Shown: one piece after another, positions 10,652 through 19,513 of the stretch
How positions within the stretch are numbered: position 1 is the stretch's first letter
How the letters are laid out: each line of letters opens with the position of its first letter
Assembly (NCBI GenBank): GCA_015232395.1
Contig: JADFZT010000055.1
Location: 1-34,734, forward strand
DNA length: 34,734 bases
Reading direction: 5' to 3'
Origin: Magnetococcales bacterium
GTDB taxonomy: Bacteria > Pseudomonadota > Magnetococcia > Magnetococcales > JADFZT01
The notes under the pieces: model-generated
Told to the model about the DNA's origin: nothing
Databases searched by the model: none
What the model saw: only the letters and a program-made list of their open reading frames with translations
Program-made: the position numbers and the translations under genes

Positions 10652-11728
10652 ATGAGCGACAAGATTTTGCTGCTGCCTGGAGATGGTATCGGACTGGAAA
10701 TTACCGCAGAAGCCCGAAAAATTCTCGATTGGCTGACAGCCCAGGGGCTGGCCAAGCTGGAGTTGGAAGAGGGCTTGATCGGTGGCTCCGCCTATGACGC
10801 TACCGGCACCCCTCTGCCTGAGGATACCGTGGTCAAAGCCAAGGCGGCGAGTGCTGTCCTGCTGGGTGCGGTGGGGGGGACCCAGTGGGAATCCCTGGAG
10901 TATAAACATCGTCCTGAGCGGGGGCTTCTCGGCATCCGCAAGGCGTTGGATCTTTACTGCAACCTGCGGCCTGCCCAGGTGTTTGAGCAGTTGGCGGACG
11001 CTTCCACCCTGAAAAAAGAGGTGGTGAGCGGCATCGACATCATGGTGGTGCGGGAGCTCTCCTCGGGGATCTATTTTGGTGAGCCCAAAGGGGTGGAAAC
11101 CCTGCCCGATGGCCGCCGCCGGGGGATCAATACCCTGGTCTACACCACCGACGAAATCGAGCGGGTAGCCCGCTCCGCTTTCCTGATCGCCCAAAAACGC
11201 GGCAATCGGCTCTGCTCCGTTGATAAGGCCAATGTGCTGGAGACGACTGAGCTGTGGCGGGAAGTGGTGACCGAGATGCAGGCCCGGGAGTTTCCCAAGG
11301 TCGAGCTATCCCACATGTATGTGGATAACGCCGCCATGCAGCTGATCCGCAATCCCCGGCAGTTTGATGTGATTCTTACCACCAACATGTTCGGCGATAT
11401 TCTTTCCGACGAAGCCTCCATGTTGACCGGCTCCATCGGCATGCTCGCGTCTGCCTCATTGGGGGATGAAAATGCCCTCTATGAACCCATCCACGGCTCG
11501 GCTCCGGATATCGCTGGCAAAGGGGTTGCCAATCCCCTGGCGACCATTCTTTCGGTCTCCATGATGTTCCGTTACACCCTGAACAACCCCGAAGTGGCTG
11601 ACCGCATCGAGCGCGCTGTCAATCGAGTCCTCGACCAGGGCTTGCGCACAGCGGACATCCATCAGGACGGCATGAAGCTGGTGGGTACTGCTGAAATGGG
11701 CGATGCGGTGGTGGCTGCGTTGGCTTGA
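10652..11728 (+). CDS. leuB: 3-isopropylmalate dehydrogenase
   Basis: LeuB oxidatively decarboxylates 3-isopropylmalate with NAD in the third committed step of leucine synthesis. It has 358 residues, standard length. It begins with the nucleotide-fold sequence [17 protein letters not shown]. The substrate-specificity helix contains [16 protein letters not shown], and the metal-binding aspartates lie in [20 protein letters not shown]. The adenine-binding stretch is [20 protein letters not shown]. The start at ATG 10652 is fixed by AAGGAG nine nt upstream; the in-frame TTG three nt earlier is not needed. It is followed 103 nt later by asd. Confidence 0.98.
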   Translation: MSDKILLLPGDGIGLEITAEARKILDWLTAQGLAKLELEEGLIGGSAYDATGTPLPEDTVVKAKAASAVLLGAVGGTQWESLEYKHRPERGLLGIRKALDLYCNLRPAQVFEQLADASTLKKEVVSGIDIMVVRELSSGIYFGEPKGVETLPDGRRRGINTLVYTTDEIERVARSAFLIAQKRGNRLCSVDKANVLETTELWREVVTEMQAREFPKVELSHMYVDNAAMQLIRNPRQFDVILTTNMFGDILSDEASMLTGSIGMLASASLGDENALYEPIHGSAPDIAGKGVANPLATILSVSMMFRYTLNNPEVADRIERAVNRVLDQGLRTADIHQDGMKLVGTAEMGDAVVAALA

Positions 11729-11784
11729 TCAGGGAACAGCTACCAGATGGCAGCGAACAGTATCCGATGTAAGAAAACAGAACG

Positions 11785-11804
11785 GCAACCTCTCGGCAGG
11801 TTGT
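11785..11804 (+). other. small hairpin in the leuB–asd spacer
   Basis: CAACCT (11786-11791) and AGGTTG (11798-11803) pair around a 6-nt loop, extendable by a G·U pair. No T tract follows. It may be a processing element or incidental. Confidence 0.3.
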
Positions 11805-11831
11805 GGCTGACATTTATAAAAAGGAACGGCA

Positions 11832-12851
11832 ATGTCTCAGTATAATGTGGCTGTGGTGGGTGCGACCGGTAATGTGGGTCGGGAAATATTGAATATTCTG
11901 GAAGAGCGCAACTTTCCGGTGGGAAAGGTGACTCTGCTGGCTTCCAGCCGCTCGGCAGGGAGTCGCCTTACCTTCAAGGGCAAAGAGCTTTTGGTGGAGG
12001 ATCTGGAAAAGTTTGATTTTTCCGACACCCAGATCGGGCTTTTTTCTCCCGGCGGCAAAATATCCGCCGTACACGCTCCCCGGGCTGCCGCTGCCGGGTG
12101 TATCGTGGTAGACAACACCTCCCATTTTCGCATGGATCCGGATGTGCCCCTGGTGGTGCCGGAGGTCAACCCGGAAGCCATCGCGGGCTATACCAAAAAG
12201 GGGATCATCGCCAACCCCAACTGCTCCACCATCCAGATGGTGGTGGCCTTAAAGCCGATTCACGATGCTGCCACCATCAAGCGGGTGGTGGTCTCCACCT
12301 ATCAGGCGGTCTCCGGCGCGGGCAAATCTGCCATTGATGAGCTTTTCGAGCAGACCCGGGCGGTCTACACCATGAACCAGGAGGTACCTCCCGAGACCTT
12401 CGCCAAGGAGATCGCCTTTAACCTGATTCCCCAGATCGACGTCTTCCTGGATAATGGCTACACCAAGGAAGAGATGAAAATGGTCAACGAAACCGCCAAG
12501 ATCATGGATCCCGGCATCAAGGTGACGGCCACCGCCGTGCGGGTGGCGGTTTTCAACGCCCATTCCGAGTCGGTCAATGTGGAAACCGAAAAAAAATTGT
12601 CGGTGGCTGAGGCTCGGGAACTCTTCTCCAGGGCCCCCGGCCTTGAAGTGGTGGATGATCCGGCCAATCTGAAATTTATCACCCCCAAGGAGGCAGCCGG
12701 TAAGGATGCCACCTATATTTCCCGGGTGCGTGAAGATGAATCCATCGATAACGGCCTCAATTTTTGGGTTGTTTCCGATAACCTCCGCAAAGGGGCTGCA
12801 TTGAATGCCGTGCAGATTGCCGAAACCCTGGTCAAAAACCACCTCTCATAG
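11832..12851 (+). CDS. asd: aspartate-semialdehyde dehydrogenase
   Basis: Asd reduces beta-aspartyl phosphate to aspartate semialdehyde with NADPH, feeding lysine, diaminopimelate, threonine and methionine synthesis. It has 339 residues. The N-terminal Rossmann motif is VAVVGATGNVGREIL. The catalytic cysteine is Cys131 in IANPNCSTIQMVVAL, followed by STYQAVSGAGKSAIDEL. The substrate-binding arginine and histidine region is TATAVRVAVFNAHSESVNVE. The shorter length and the CSTIQM active site match the second subtype rather than the E. coli enzyme. The ribosome-binding site is AAGGAA ahead of ATG 11832. Asd directly before fimV-like genes is the arrangement known from Pseudomonas and relatives. 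Confidence 0.98.
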   Translation: MSQYNVAVVGATGNVGREILNILEERNFPVGKVTLLASSRSAGSRLTFKGKELLVEDLEKFDFSDTQIGLFSPGGKISAVHAPRAAAAGCIVVDNTSHFRMDPDVPLVVPEVNPEAIAGYTKKGIIANPNCSTIQMVVALKPIHDAATIKRVVVSTYQAVSGAGKSAIDELFEQTRAVYTMNQEVPPETFAKEIAFNLIPQIDVFLDNGYTKEEMKMVNETAKIMDPGIKVTATAVRVAVFNAHSESVNVETEKKLSVAEARELFSRAPGLEVVDDPANLKFITPKEAAGKDATYISRVREDESIDNGLNFWVVSDNLRKGAALNAVQIAETLVKNHLS

Positions 12852-12938
12852 TCTCCAGGAGAGAGATCGGTCGACATAGAACCGCATCAGGCGAAAGAGA
12901 AAGACTGAAATTTAACCCGCCTGAACAGGAATCCAAAC

Positions 12939-12980
12939 AAAGGGCTTTTCACCGCAACAGAGGGTGGGAAGCCCTTTTTT
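12939..12980 (+). terminator. intrinsic terminator after asd
   Basis: AAAGGGCTT (12939-12947) pairs perfectly with AAGCCCTTT (12969-12977) around a 21-nt loop, and the T run continues to 12980. It lies 88 nt after the asd stop and should end the leu–asd transcript. Confidence 0.75.
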
Positions 12981-13000
12981 GGTTGGAAAGCGGGAAAAAG

Positions 13001-13054
13001 TGGAAGACCCTGTTTTGAGAATGGTATAAAAAATGTTTGCATCATTTTTGCAAA
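13001..13054 (+). promoter_or_regulatory. possible promoter and inverted repeat before the fimV-like operon
   Basis: TATAAA at 13025-13030 is a good -10 box; the best -35 candidate is a weak TGGAAG at 13001-13006 with an 18-nt spacer. Just downstream, TTTGCA (13036-13041) and TGCAAA (13049-13054) form an inverted repeat with a 7-nt centre, which would sit near the transcription start and could be an operator. Confidence 0.3.
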
Positions 13055-13151
13055 GGATCCTAGCCTGTCTTGATATGGGATTGGGGGGTACCCTCTCTCC
13101 GGCTGGCTCGGAGGGGGTTGATTCAGCATTTTTTTTCAAGGAATGAGGGGC

Positions 13152-15731
13152 ATGGGCAACAACAACGGCACGAAAAGCGCGCGAATTGGCAAAGGGGGCG
13201 CCATTTTGGGGTTGGCCCTGCTGCTGGGCACCCCGGGAATCGCCTCGGGATTTTCCCTGGGTGGCATTCAGGTGGATAGCACCCTGGGCGAACCCTTCCG
13301 AGGGAAAATTCCCCTCTCCATCCGCAAAGGGGAGGCGATGGAGGATGTGGGGGTGAGCATAGGCTCCGCCACTGATTATGAGCTGCTTCAGCTGCACCGC
13401 GCCAACGCCGTCATGCGGATTGATCCCAGGATCTCCCAGGAAAACGGCCAGTGGCGCATCACCTTTGAGGGAGAGACAGCCATACGGGAGCCTCTTTTCA
13501 ACCTGCTCCTGAAAACCTCCTCCGGCAAAGGGGCCCGCTTTCGTAACTATTCGATCTCCCTGGAGATCCCCCAGGCCCCCTCGCTACCCCCGCCCCAGCC
13601 AAAGGCAAGCCAATCCCTGACCTCCTCCTCCAAGGCCGTCTCTCAACCCGCCACATCCATTACGGTCGCTTCCGTCCCTCCCGTTTCAGAGGTGGAGCTG
13701 GTCTATCCCCACAATTATGGCCCGGTTCGACCCGGGGAGACCTTGCTCGGGATCGCCAATAAATTGGCCAAAGGGACCGATTTTACCCCTTCCCAGGTTT
13801 CCGTTGCGGTTTGGAAAAAAAATCAAAAAAAGTTCATTCATGGCAACATGAACGCCTTGCCGGCGGGGGTGGAGCTGGCGGTGCCGACCCCTGAGGAGAT
13901 GGGCGCTCTCAGCAACAATGAAGCCTGGCAGATTCGCAAGTCCGAGCGCCAAGCCTGGCTGGATCGGGCAGGCCCCGGACCCCAGCCTCGCAAAGAGAGC
14001 AAAAAGGTCGTCGCCAAGCCCGTCAGCAAACCAAAAGCCCCGGCAGCCCAGGAGAGCGGCTTTGAAATGCGCATGACAGTGGTGGGGGAGGGAAGTGAGG
14101 GGGCTGCCACCAACAAGGCTGCCACCGAAAAGGCTGACACCGAAATATTGGCTGCCACTCCAAAAATTTCAGCTCCCCCGGCAGCCGAGACCCCGGCAGC
14201 CACACAAGCGGTTTCTTCCGAAGCCCCCATCGCCACCGCTGAAAATGCCCCGGCTCCCGCAACGGTGATCTCTTCGGAACTTACAGCCAAGCTCATGGAG
14301 AGTGAGGCCAACACCCGAATTCTCTCCGGCCAACTGAGCACCCTCTCCGATAAACTGGAAAAGAGCGAATCAGAACGCAAGCGCCTGGAAAGCGATCTGG
14401 CCGCTATTAAAAAACAGCTCCAGGAGCTGGAAAAACGTGCCAAACAAGGGGGAGGGGATTCCATCCTGGAACTCTATCGGGATGAGCTGACCTATGGTGG
14501 GGCGGGACTCGTGGTGCTGTTCCTGGCTGGTTTGATGTCCCGCTTCAGTCGCCGCAAGAAAGAGGACCAGTGGGAAACCGATCCCGCTGAAGGGGACGAC
14601 GGATTGGGAACAGCGGCTGGTGTTGCGGCTGGCGTTGCGGCCACAGCCGTAGCCCCTGAGCCTGCCAGGTCAGAGGAGCCCTCGGGTGAGACTCTTTCCC
14701 ACGATCAGGGAGATGGCGCTGATGGGACAGATCCTCTCGCGCCCATGGATGCATCCGATTCCGGTATCGATCTGCTGGCCCCCATGACAGAACTTGAACC
14801 CGGTGAAGAGACCCTTACCTATACGGAAGCCCCGCCGGAGTGGGCCCAGGCGATGGATAGTGGCCCTGATGAGGATGAGGGTGGCGATGAAATCGACCAG
14901 CCCATGACAGATTTGGGCGGTGAAGAGACCCCGCCAGGCCACTCCCCAACGGATTTGGGTGGGGAAGAGGGGGGAAGCATTTTCGATCTGGATGCCGAGG
15001 CCACCCTGCCACCGGGTGAAGTGCCTGAACTGGATGATGGCATGGAGATCGATGGTGGGGCAGATCTGGATACCGGGTTGGACCTGGATGGTGGCCCTGA
15101 GCTGGATGGTGGAGCTGAGCTTTCTGCCGGATTGGATCTGGATGGCGGCCCTGAGCTGGATGGTGGTGCTGAACTTTCTGCCGGATTGGATCTGGATGGC
15201 AGCCCTGAGCTGGATGGGGATGCCGGTTTGGAAATCGGGATTGATCTGGATGCTGGTGCTGACATCGGCTCCGAAAATGCCGGCCTGGGTGCTCAGGAGA
15301 TCGGTGTGGAAGAGATCGACATGGATTCCGCCGATGCCATGGATGAAACCCTGCCCTTGGGCGCTGTGATCCAAGATCTGGGGGGAGAAACAGAAACGGA
15401 TGATCTCGACGCCGATAGCGCTGGAGATACCGATATGGAAACGATCTCCTTCGATCTGCCGGAAGCGGATGTCGCCGGAGAAAAAGGGGTGATGGAGCTT
15501 GATGCCGGCTCTGATGATGGCGGGTTGGATTTGGAAACCATCTCCTTTGGTGGTGCCGAGCTGGATGAGGCCAGTTCCAATAAATCCATTTTGGAACTCG
15601 ACGCCGATGATGCTGATGCCTTGGATCTGGATAAGGGAAGTGCTGGCGGTGCCCAAGCCAGTTCCGAGTTGGATGAGGATGACATCTCTCTGGAGTTGGT
15701 GTTGGATATCGATGAACATAAGAAGGATTGA
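13152..15731 (+). CDS. FimV/HubP-like polar protein with LysM domain
   Basis: This is an 859-residue FimV-like protein, a family of inner-membrane polar landmarks that organise pili, flagella or chemotaxis machinery. A signal peptide ends near GIASG (residue 33). The FimV N-terminal domain, FSLGGIQVDSTLGEPFRGKI onward, runs to about residue 140. A FimV-type LysM domain (YGPVRPGETLLGIANKLA to PAGVELAVP, about 187-247) should bind peptidoglycan. A coiled coil follows (about 375-430), then one membrane span (about 445-463) with an RRKK stop-transfer. A cytoplasmic tail of about 390 residues is extremely Asp/Glu-rich and holds the 18-residue repeats. No FimV C-terminal TPR motif is visible. ATG 13152 has AAGGA nine nt upstream; ATG 13143 lies too close to it. 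Confidence 0.88.
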   Translation: MGNNNGTKSARIGKGGAILGLALLLGTPGIASGFSLGGIQVDSTLGEPFRGKIPLSIRKGEAMEDVGVSIGSATDYELLQLHRANAVMRIDPRISQENGQWRITFEGETAIREPLFNLLLKTSSGKGARFRNYSISLEIPQAPSLPPPQPKASQSLTSSSKAVSQPATSITVASVPPVSEVELVYPHNYGPVRPGETLLGIANKLAKGTDFTPSQVSVAVWKKNQKKFIHGNMNALPAGVELAVPTPEEMGALSNNEAWQIRKSERQAWLDRAGPGPQPRKESKKVVAKPVSKPKAPAAQESGFEMRMTVVGEGSEGAATNKAATEKADTEILAATPKISAPPAAETPAATQAVSSEAPIATAENAPAPATVISSELTAKLMESEANTRILSGQLSTLSDKLEKSESERKRLESDLAAIKKQLQELEKRAKQGGGDSILELYRDELTYGGAGLVVLFLAGLMSRFSRRKKEDQWETDPAEGDDGLGTAAGVAAGVAATAVAPEPARSEEPSGETLSHDQGDGADGTDPLAPMDASDSGIDLLAPMTELEPGEETLTYTEAPPEWAQAMDSGPDEDEGGDEIDQPMTDLGGEETPPGHSPTDLGGEEGGSIFDLDAEATLPPGEVPELDDGMEIDGGADLDTGLDLDGGPELDGGAELSAGLDLDGGPELDGGAELSAGLDLDGSPELDGDAGLEIGIDLDAGADIGSENAGLGAQEIGVEEIDMDSADAMDETLPLGAVIQDLGGETETDDLDADSAGDTDMETISFDLPEADVAGEKGVMELDAGSDDGGLDLETISFGGAELDEASSNKSILELDADDADALDLDKGSAGGAQASSELDEDDISLELVLDIDEHKKD
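15075..15217 (+). repeat. 54-bp tandem repeat within the first fimV-like gene
   Basis: There are two full copies (15075-15128 and 15129-15182) and a 35-nt partial copy (15183-15217). Each full unit encodes the 18 residues GLDLDGGPELDGGAELSA with few changes. Differences between copies are mostly synonymous, so copy number has probably changed recently by slippage or recombination. Confidence 0.9.
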
Positions 15732-15737
15732 GTTTGC

Positions 15738-18629
15738 ATGAGCCAAAGGCAGGGATGTTTTGATTCCCGCTCATGGGTTGCCCCCAGAGGGTGGCGGATA
15801 GGGTGGATCTGGCTGGGGTTGGTCGTGCTGTGGGGAAATCCCCAGATGGCCGAAGCCTTTTCTCTGGGCTATTTGAAGGTTTTGAATGCCGACAAGGCCC
15901 CCTTTTCAGCTGAAATTCCCTATTGGCTCTCACCTGGCGAGCGCTTGGATAGGGTATGGGTCACTTTGGGGCGCGCGACTGATTATATCTCTGACCAGGA
16001 ACAAAACCGGGAGTGGGCAGGCTCCATCAAGGTGTTGGCGCCTGACAGGAAGGGGCAACCGGGGCGACTGCTGTTGCGGGGAAGGGAGGCGGCACCCAAC
16101 CATTTCGACACCCTGCTGGTGCGGGTGAGGATTGGTGAGGTCCACTATTTTCGCAACTATGCCTTTGCCCCTGAATTACAGCCCATCCTGACCTATTCTC
16201 CCACTGCCAAATCAAAGAGCAGCAACTCCTCCAGCTCCTCCAAAACCCAACGCCAACGCATTAAATCAACCCAACATACCCAGTCAACCCAGCCTGCCAA
16301 ATCAGCCCACACATCACAGACGAAGCCGATCCGACACAAACAACCAAGCTCGGCTTCCAGGAGTTCCAGCCATTCCGGACAAGTGACGAGCGTTCCCCAA
16401 TGGGTGGTCTGGTTTCGCGCCATCCAAAAGATGGATCCATGGCGTCTGGCAGCGGGGGCCGGGGGAGGTTTGTTGGTGGTGGGCGGGGTGGTAGCCCTGG
16501 CTCTTAGGATCAAACCCAGAGTTAAGCCCAAACGCAAAAAGAAGTCCAAGACCAAGCGCCGCAAAGAGCCTCAAATCCAGGCTGTCACTGAAAAAGTCCC
16601 AAGCCCCACTCCCCCCAAACAAGAGAACTCCCAGGCCGCTCCAGAGGGAGGGAAGGGCGCTGCCAAACCAGCTCGTCCAGATGCCGGGGAAGAGAAAAAG
16701 TCGGAAATCCCCCCCCTGATCCCGCTACTCTCGCCCACCCCCGCCCAAGGGGCTGAAAAAGGGGCTGGGGAAGAGGCCGGGGAGCCCATTCAATCTTCCG
16801 GGCTTACTGAAGAGAAACCTGAATCAGCCGCCTCTACAGCTCCTGATCCTGCCATTGATTCCGAACCACTCTCAGAGTCCGCTTCCGCCGACACGCCCCC
16901 TGAACCGGATGATTCAGACGAAAACCCACCGGCAACCGGGAGAGAGGTGCCATCAAAATTTGCTTTTGTAAAGCCCGACATGGCTCTTTCCACCGCTCCC
17001 TTTCCCATAGAGGCGGTGGATGGATCGGATGCTGAAGAAGCGAAAAATGGCGATATCCCACCCGTCTGGTCTCCTGGGAAAGAGGAGGAGGAACTCCAAT
17101 GGCAGGATGCCAGAGCTGAGACCGAAGAAGAGATTGGAGCTGAGACCGAAGAAGAGACCGAAGAAAAGGCCGGAGTTGAAGCCGTTGGAGGAGAGGCGCC
17201 AGCGGAATCGGATGGTCCTGATTGGGGGCTCTCCACAGAGGGGTCCCAAGCAGAAGAGGAATCCGATCTTGATCTGCCCCCTGGCACATCTGGAGAAGAA
17301 GAGGATGCCTTTGCAAGCCTCTCCCCTGGTTCAGCCGAGGAAGAGTCTGATGGGCTTTTGAGTCTTCCGGAAGCATCTTCCGAGGAAGAGTCTGATGAGT
17401 TTTTGAGCCTTCCGGAAACACCTTCCGAAGAAGAGCCTGACGGGTTTTTGAGTCTGCCGGATGTCGCTTCAGAGGATGGTGGGGAGGAGTCGTCACTGGA
17501 GTTGCCCGGTGGGGTGTCGGAAAACCATTCAGAGACAGAGATTGCGGCATTGTCCCTGCCGGAAACAGCCGCAGCCAAGCTTGGTGACGCTGACAAAGAC
17601 CCATCACCCATTTCCAAACCCACTCCCCCTGCCGGTGGGTCCCCTTCAGTAAATAGCCGGGAAGAGGGAGAGGATATCGAGGTTTTGGCTTTTGATCCTT
17701 CGATGTTTGACACACCCTCCCAAGGGAATGGTTCGGGGGGCTCTTCGATTCCGACAAGGGATGCCAAATCGAGCAGCTCTCAACCGGCAGATGTCGAGTC
17801 GATCCCCTTTAGCCTGGAGGCGTTGGGTAGCCCCGATGGGGGAGAAGGCTTCGGAACCGATGGGCGTGGAGACAAAGGTTCCCAGGATAATGGAACCCCA
17901 CCAGCACACTCCCTGGAAATGGTCTCCATGGGTGCTGCTGAAAATCTCAACTCTTCCACGCTGGTTGCAAAAAAGCCTGAGGTGAGCCAGCAACCCCCTG
18001 ATATTGAAAAGTGGAAAGCCCCCTCCCTGGATCTCCCTGAAATAGAATCACCCGAAGCCGCCTCCCCCGGTGGCGATATCGGAGCCAAATCCCAGGGACT
18101 TGAAGTACCCTCAGCCGCTCCCCCCCCGAAAAAAGCCACTGAAGAGATCGACGGGGATGGCTGGGAGGGCTCCGGTTCCATGGGGGGCTGGGATCCCCTG
18201 GAAGATGATTATGCCATCGGAGAGACCCCCGACACGGCCAGCACGACCCCTGAACGATCAAAGTCCAATGGCTCTTCTGCCAAAAAAGATCTCGACTGGG
18301 GCTCTGAAGGCATGGCCGATATCGATGACCTTTTGAACGCCGCCGCTCCCTCACTGGAGCCGGTTGTCGCCACTGCCAAGGAGGAGCCAAACCGTCAAAG
18401 CCGGGCCAAGCCCAAAGGGGATAAAGACGGGTTGGCCAGTCCATCCCTGGAAGAGATGCTGCAATCGGTGGATATGGTGTTGCAGGAGGATGTGGGGGAG
18501 AGTGATGCCGGGCCTGGCCCACAACCAGGCAGCCCGAAGACCGCCTCAAAAGAGAACGATTGGGAAGGGGGGGAGGCTGATTGGGGGGGGGCTGAATTGG
18601 ATGGTGGGGCTGATGGCGACGCCTCATGA
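15738..18629 (+). CDS. second FimV-like protein, without LysM
   Basis: This 963-residue protein is a diverged paralogue of the gene 6 nt upstream. It has a signal peptide (to about AEA, residue 40) and a FimV-type N-terminal domain (FSLGYLKVLNADKAPFSAEI onward). A Ser/Thr/Gln-rich basic linker (about 155-225) replaces the LysM domain. One membrane span (about 235-258, GGGLLVVGGVVALAL) is followed by a strongly basic KPKRKKKSKTKRRK stop-transfer. The tail of about 690 residues is cytoplasmic, low in complexity and acidic, with 15-residue repeats. The extreme C-terminus has short conserved-looking blocks such as LEEMLQSVDMVLQED. It overlaps the next gene by 4 nt (ATGA). A role as a polar or envelope scaffold is inferred from the family; the partner is unknown. 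Confidence 0.8.
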   Translation: MSQRQGCFDSRSWVAPRGWRIGWIWLGLVVLWGNPQMAEAFSLGYLKVLNADKAPFSAEIPYWLSPGERLDRVWVTLGRATDYISDQEQNREWAGSIKVLAPDRKGQPGRLLLRGREAAPNHFDTLLVRVRIGEVHYFRNYAFAPELQPILTYSPTAKSKSSNSSSSSKTQRQRIKSTQHTQSTQPAKSAHTSQTKPIRHKQPSSASRSSSHSGQVTSVPQWVVWFRAIQKMDPWRLAAGAGGGLLVVGGVVALALRIKPRVKPKRKKKSKTKRRKEPQIQAVTEKVPSPTPPKQENSQAAPEGGKGAAKPARPDAGEEKKSEIPPLIPLLSPTPAQGAEKGAGEEAGEPIQSSGLTEEKPESAASTAPDPAIDSEPLSESASADTPPEPDDSDENPPATGREVPSKFAFVKPDMALSTAPFPIEAVDGSDAEEAKNGDIPPVWSPGKEEEELQWQDARAETEEEIGAETEEETEEKAGVEAVGGEAPAESDGPDWGLSTEGSQAEEESDLDLPPGTSGEEEDAFASLSPGSAEEESDGLLSLPEASSEEESDEFLSLPETPSEEEPDGFLSLPDVASEDGGEESSLELPGGVSENHSETEIAALSLPETAAAKLGDADKDPSPISKPTPPAGGSPSVNSREEGEDIEVLAFDPSMFDTPSQGNGSGGSSIPTRDAKSSSSQPADVESIPFSLEALGSPDGGEGFGTDGRGDKGSQDNGTPPAHSLEMVSMGAAENLNSSTLVAKKPEVSQQPPDIEKWKAPSLDLPEIESPEAASPGGDIGAKSQGLEVPSAAPPPKKATEEIDGDGWEGSGSMGGWDPLEDDYAIGETPDTASTTPERSKSNGSSAKKDLDWGSEGMADIDDLLNAAAPSLEPVVATAKEEPNRQSRAKPKGDKDGLASPSLEEMLQSVDMVLQEDVGESDAGPGPQPGSPKTASKENDWEGGEADWGGAELDGGADGDAS
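17337..17471 (+). repeat. 45-bp tandem repeat within the second fimV-like gene
   Basis: Three copies at 17337-17381, 17382-17426 and 17427-17471 encode variants of EEESDGLLSLPEASS. Looser versions precede it (about 17250-17336), for a total near five. It is analogous to, but not the same as, the repeat of the upstream paralogue. Confidence 0.85.
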
Positions 18630-19423
18630 GTGATGAGGTGAATCGAAAGGTTGGGGAGGGTGGGGATCAGAACCCTTTTTTGGAAAAGCGCGACCCAAGG
18701 GCCAAGCTTCTGGCGCTTTTATTGTTGGCTCCAGCCATCATGGCCGCACCGTTTTTTTCCAAAGAGTGGTCTTTGGCAGCGGCTTTTTCCCTGGGGGCTC
18801 TCTGGGGGGCTGCTCCGATGTGGTCCCAGTTGGGGGGGGTGCTCTATCGATTGCGTTGGCTTTTTTTGACCCTGATTCTTCTCCATGGATTTTTTACCCC
18901 GGGTCATCCCCTCTTCACCTTTCTGGCTTGGCCCACCGGGGAGGGTTTGATGGCAGGCGTTGTCCAATCCTTGCGCTTGACCCTGCTGGTGATGCTCTCC
19001 TGGGTATTGGTGCGCACCACCCCGGCTTGGCAGTTGATCGCCGCTTTCAGTGCGCTTTTGGGGGGGGTTGAAAAAATCGGAATCCCCCTGGGGCGCTGGC
19101 TGGGAATATTGGCTTTTACCCTGGAGCGCATTCCCCGACTGCTGGCCGAAACCGGTTCGGTGCGGGATGCGCTGCAACTGCGCGTGGCAAGCCAGAGTGA
19201 AAAAGGCCCCCTCGCCAACCGACTGGATCGCTTGGCTCTGGGGGGGGAGGCGCTGCTTTTTCGGGTGCTGGGAGATGTTCGGGATCAAGAGCAGGCATTG
19301 CGGGTGCGTGGCTTTGGCGATTCATTACCCACCCCGCCCCGATATGGTGGACAGTGGCAGGGGATGGATACGCTGATCCTGTCGGCACCGGTGGGGGTGT
19401 GGTTGATCTCCCTATTGGGGTGA
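18626..19423 (+). CDS. EcfT/CbiQ-like membrane protein, no ATPase partner nearby
   Basis: This 265-residue integral membrane protein starts, after a short hydrophilic leader, with DPRAKLLALLLLAPAIMA, the usual opening of the T component of energy-coupling-factor transporters. Five or so hydrophobic segments follow. The cytoplasmic coupling region contains a good second coupling motif (ALRVRGFGD), but the first is degenerate (DALQLRVAS instead of an A-R-G form). In complete transporters this protein couples EcfA ATPases to a vitamin- or metal-binding S subunit; neither is encoded in the window. The start overlaps the previous stop (ATGA), so it is made with the FimV-like proteins. It may use shared EcfA proteins encoded elsewhere or have a different role in this operon. 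Confidence 0.7.
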   Translation: MSDEVNRKVGEGGDQNPFLEKRDPRAKLLALLLLAPAIMAAPFFSKEWSLAAAFSLGALWGAAPMWSQLGGVLYRLRWLFLTLILLHGFFTPGHPLFTFLAWPTGEGLMAGVVQSLRLTLLVMLSWVLVRTTPAWQLIAAFSALLGGVEKIGIPLGRWLGILAFTLERIPRLLAETGSVRDALQLRVASQSEKGPLANRLDRLALGGEALLFRVLGDVRDQEQALRVRGFGDSLPTPPRYGGQWQGMDTLILSAPVGVWLISLLG

Positions 19424-19513
19424 GAGATGACCGATGGCCGGACTGTCGACAGATAGGCTGCTGACAAAAAAGAGGATGCACGCTTTTTTGGGTAGATTTT
19501 GACCGGGGGCAAG

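Noticed and set aside
14670-15933. Long minus-strand reading frames (up to 372 codons) opposite the first FimV-like gene
   Set aside because: They are mirror images of the acidic repeat region; the plus-strand frame has signal peptide, FimV and LysM domains, and the antisense products are low-complexity Pro/His/Ser-rich.
16790-17767. Minus-strand reading frames of over 300 codons opposite the second FimV-like gene
   Set aside because: The products are Ser- or Pro/Arg-rich low-complexity shadows of the acidic coding repeat, without ribosome-binding sites.
19466-19489. Possible terminator after the EcfT-like gene (AAAAAAG and CTTTTTT)
   Set aside because: The stem has only one G-C pair and would be too weak for intrinsic termination.
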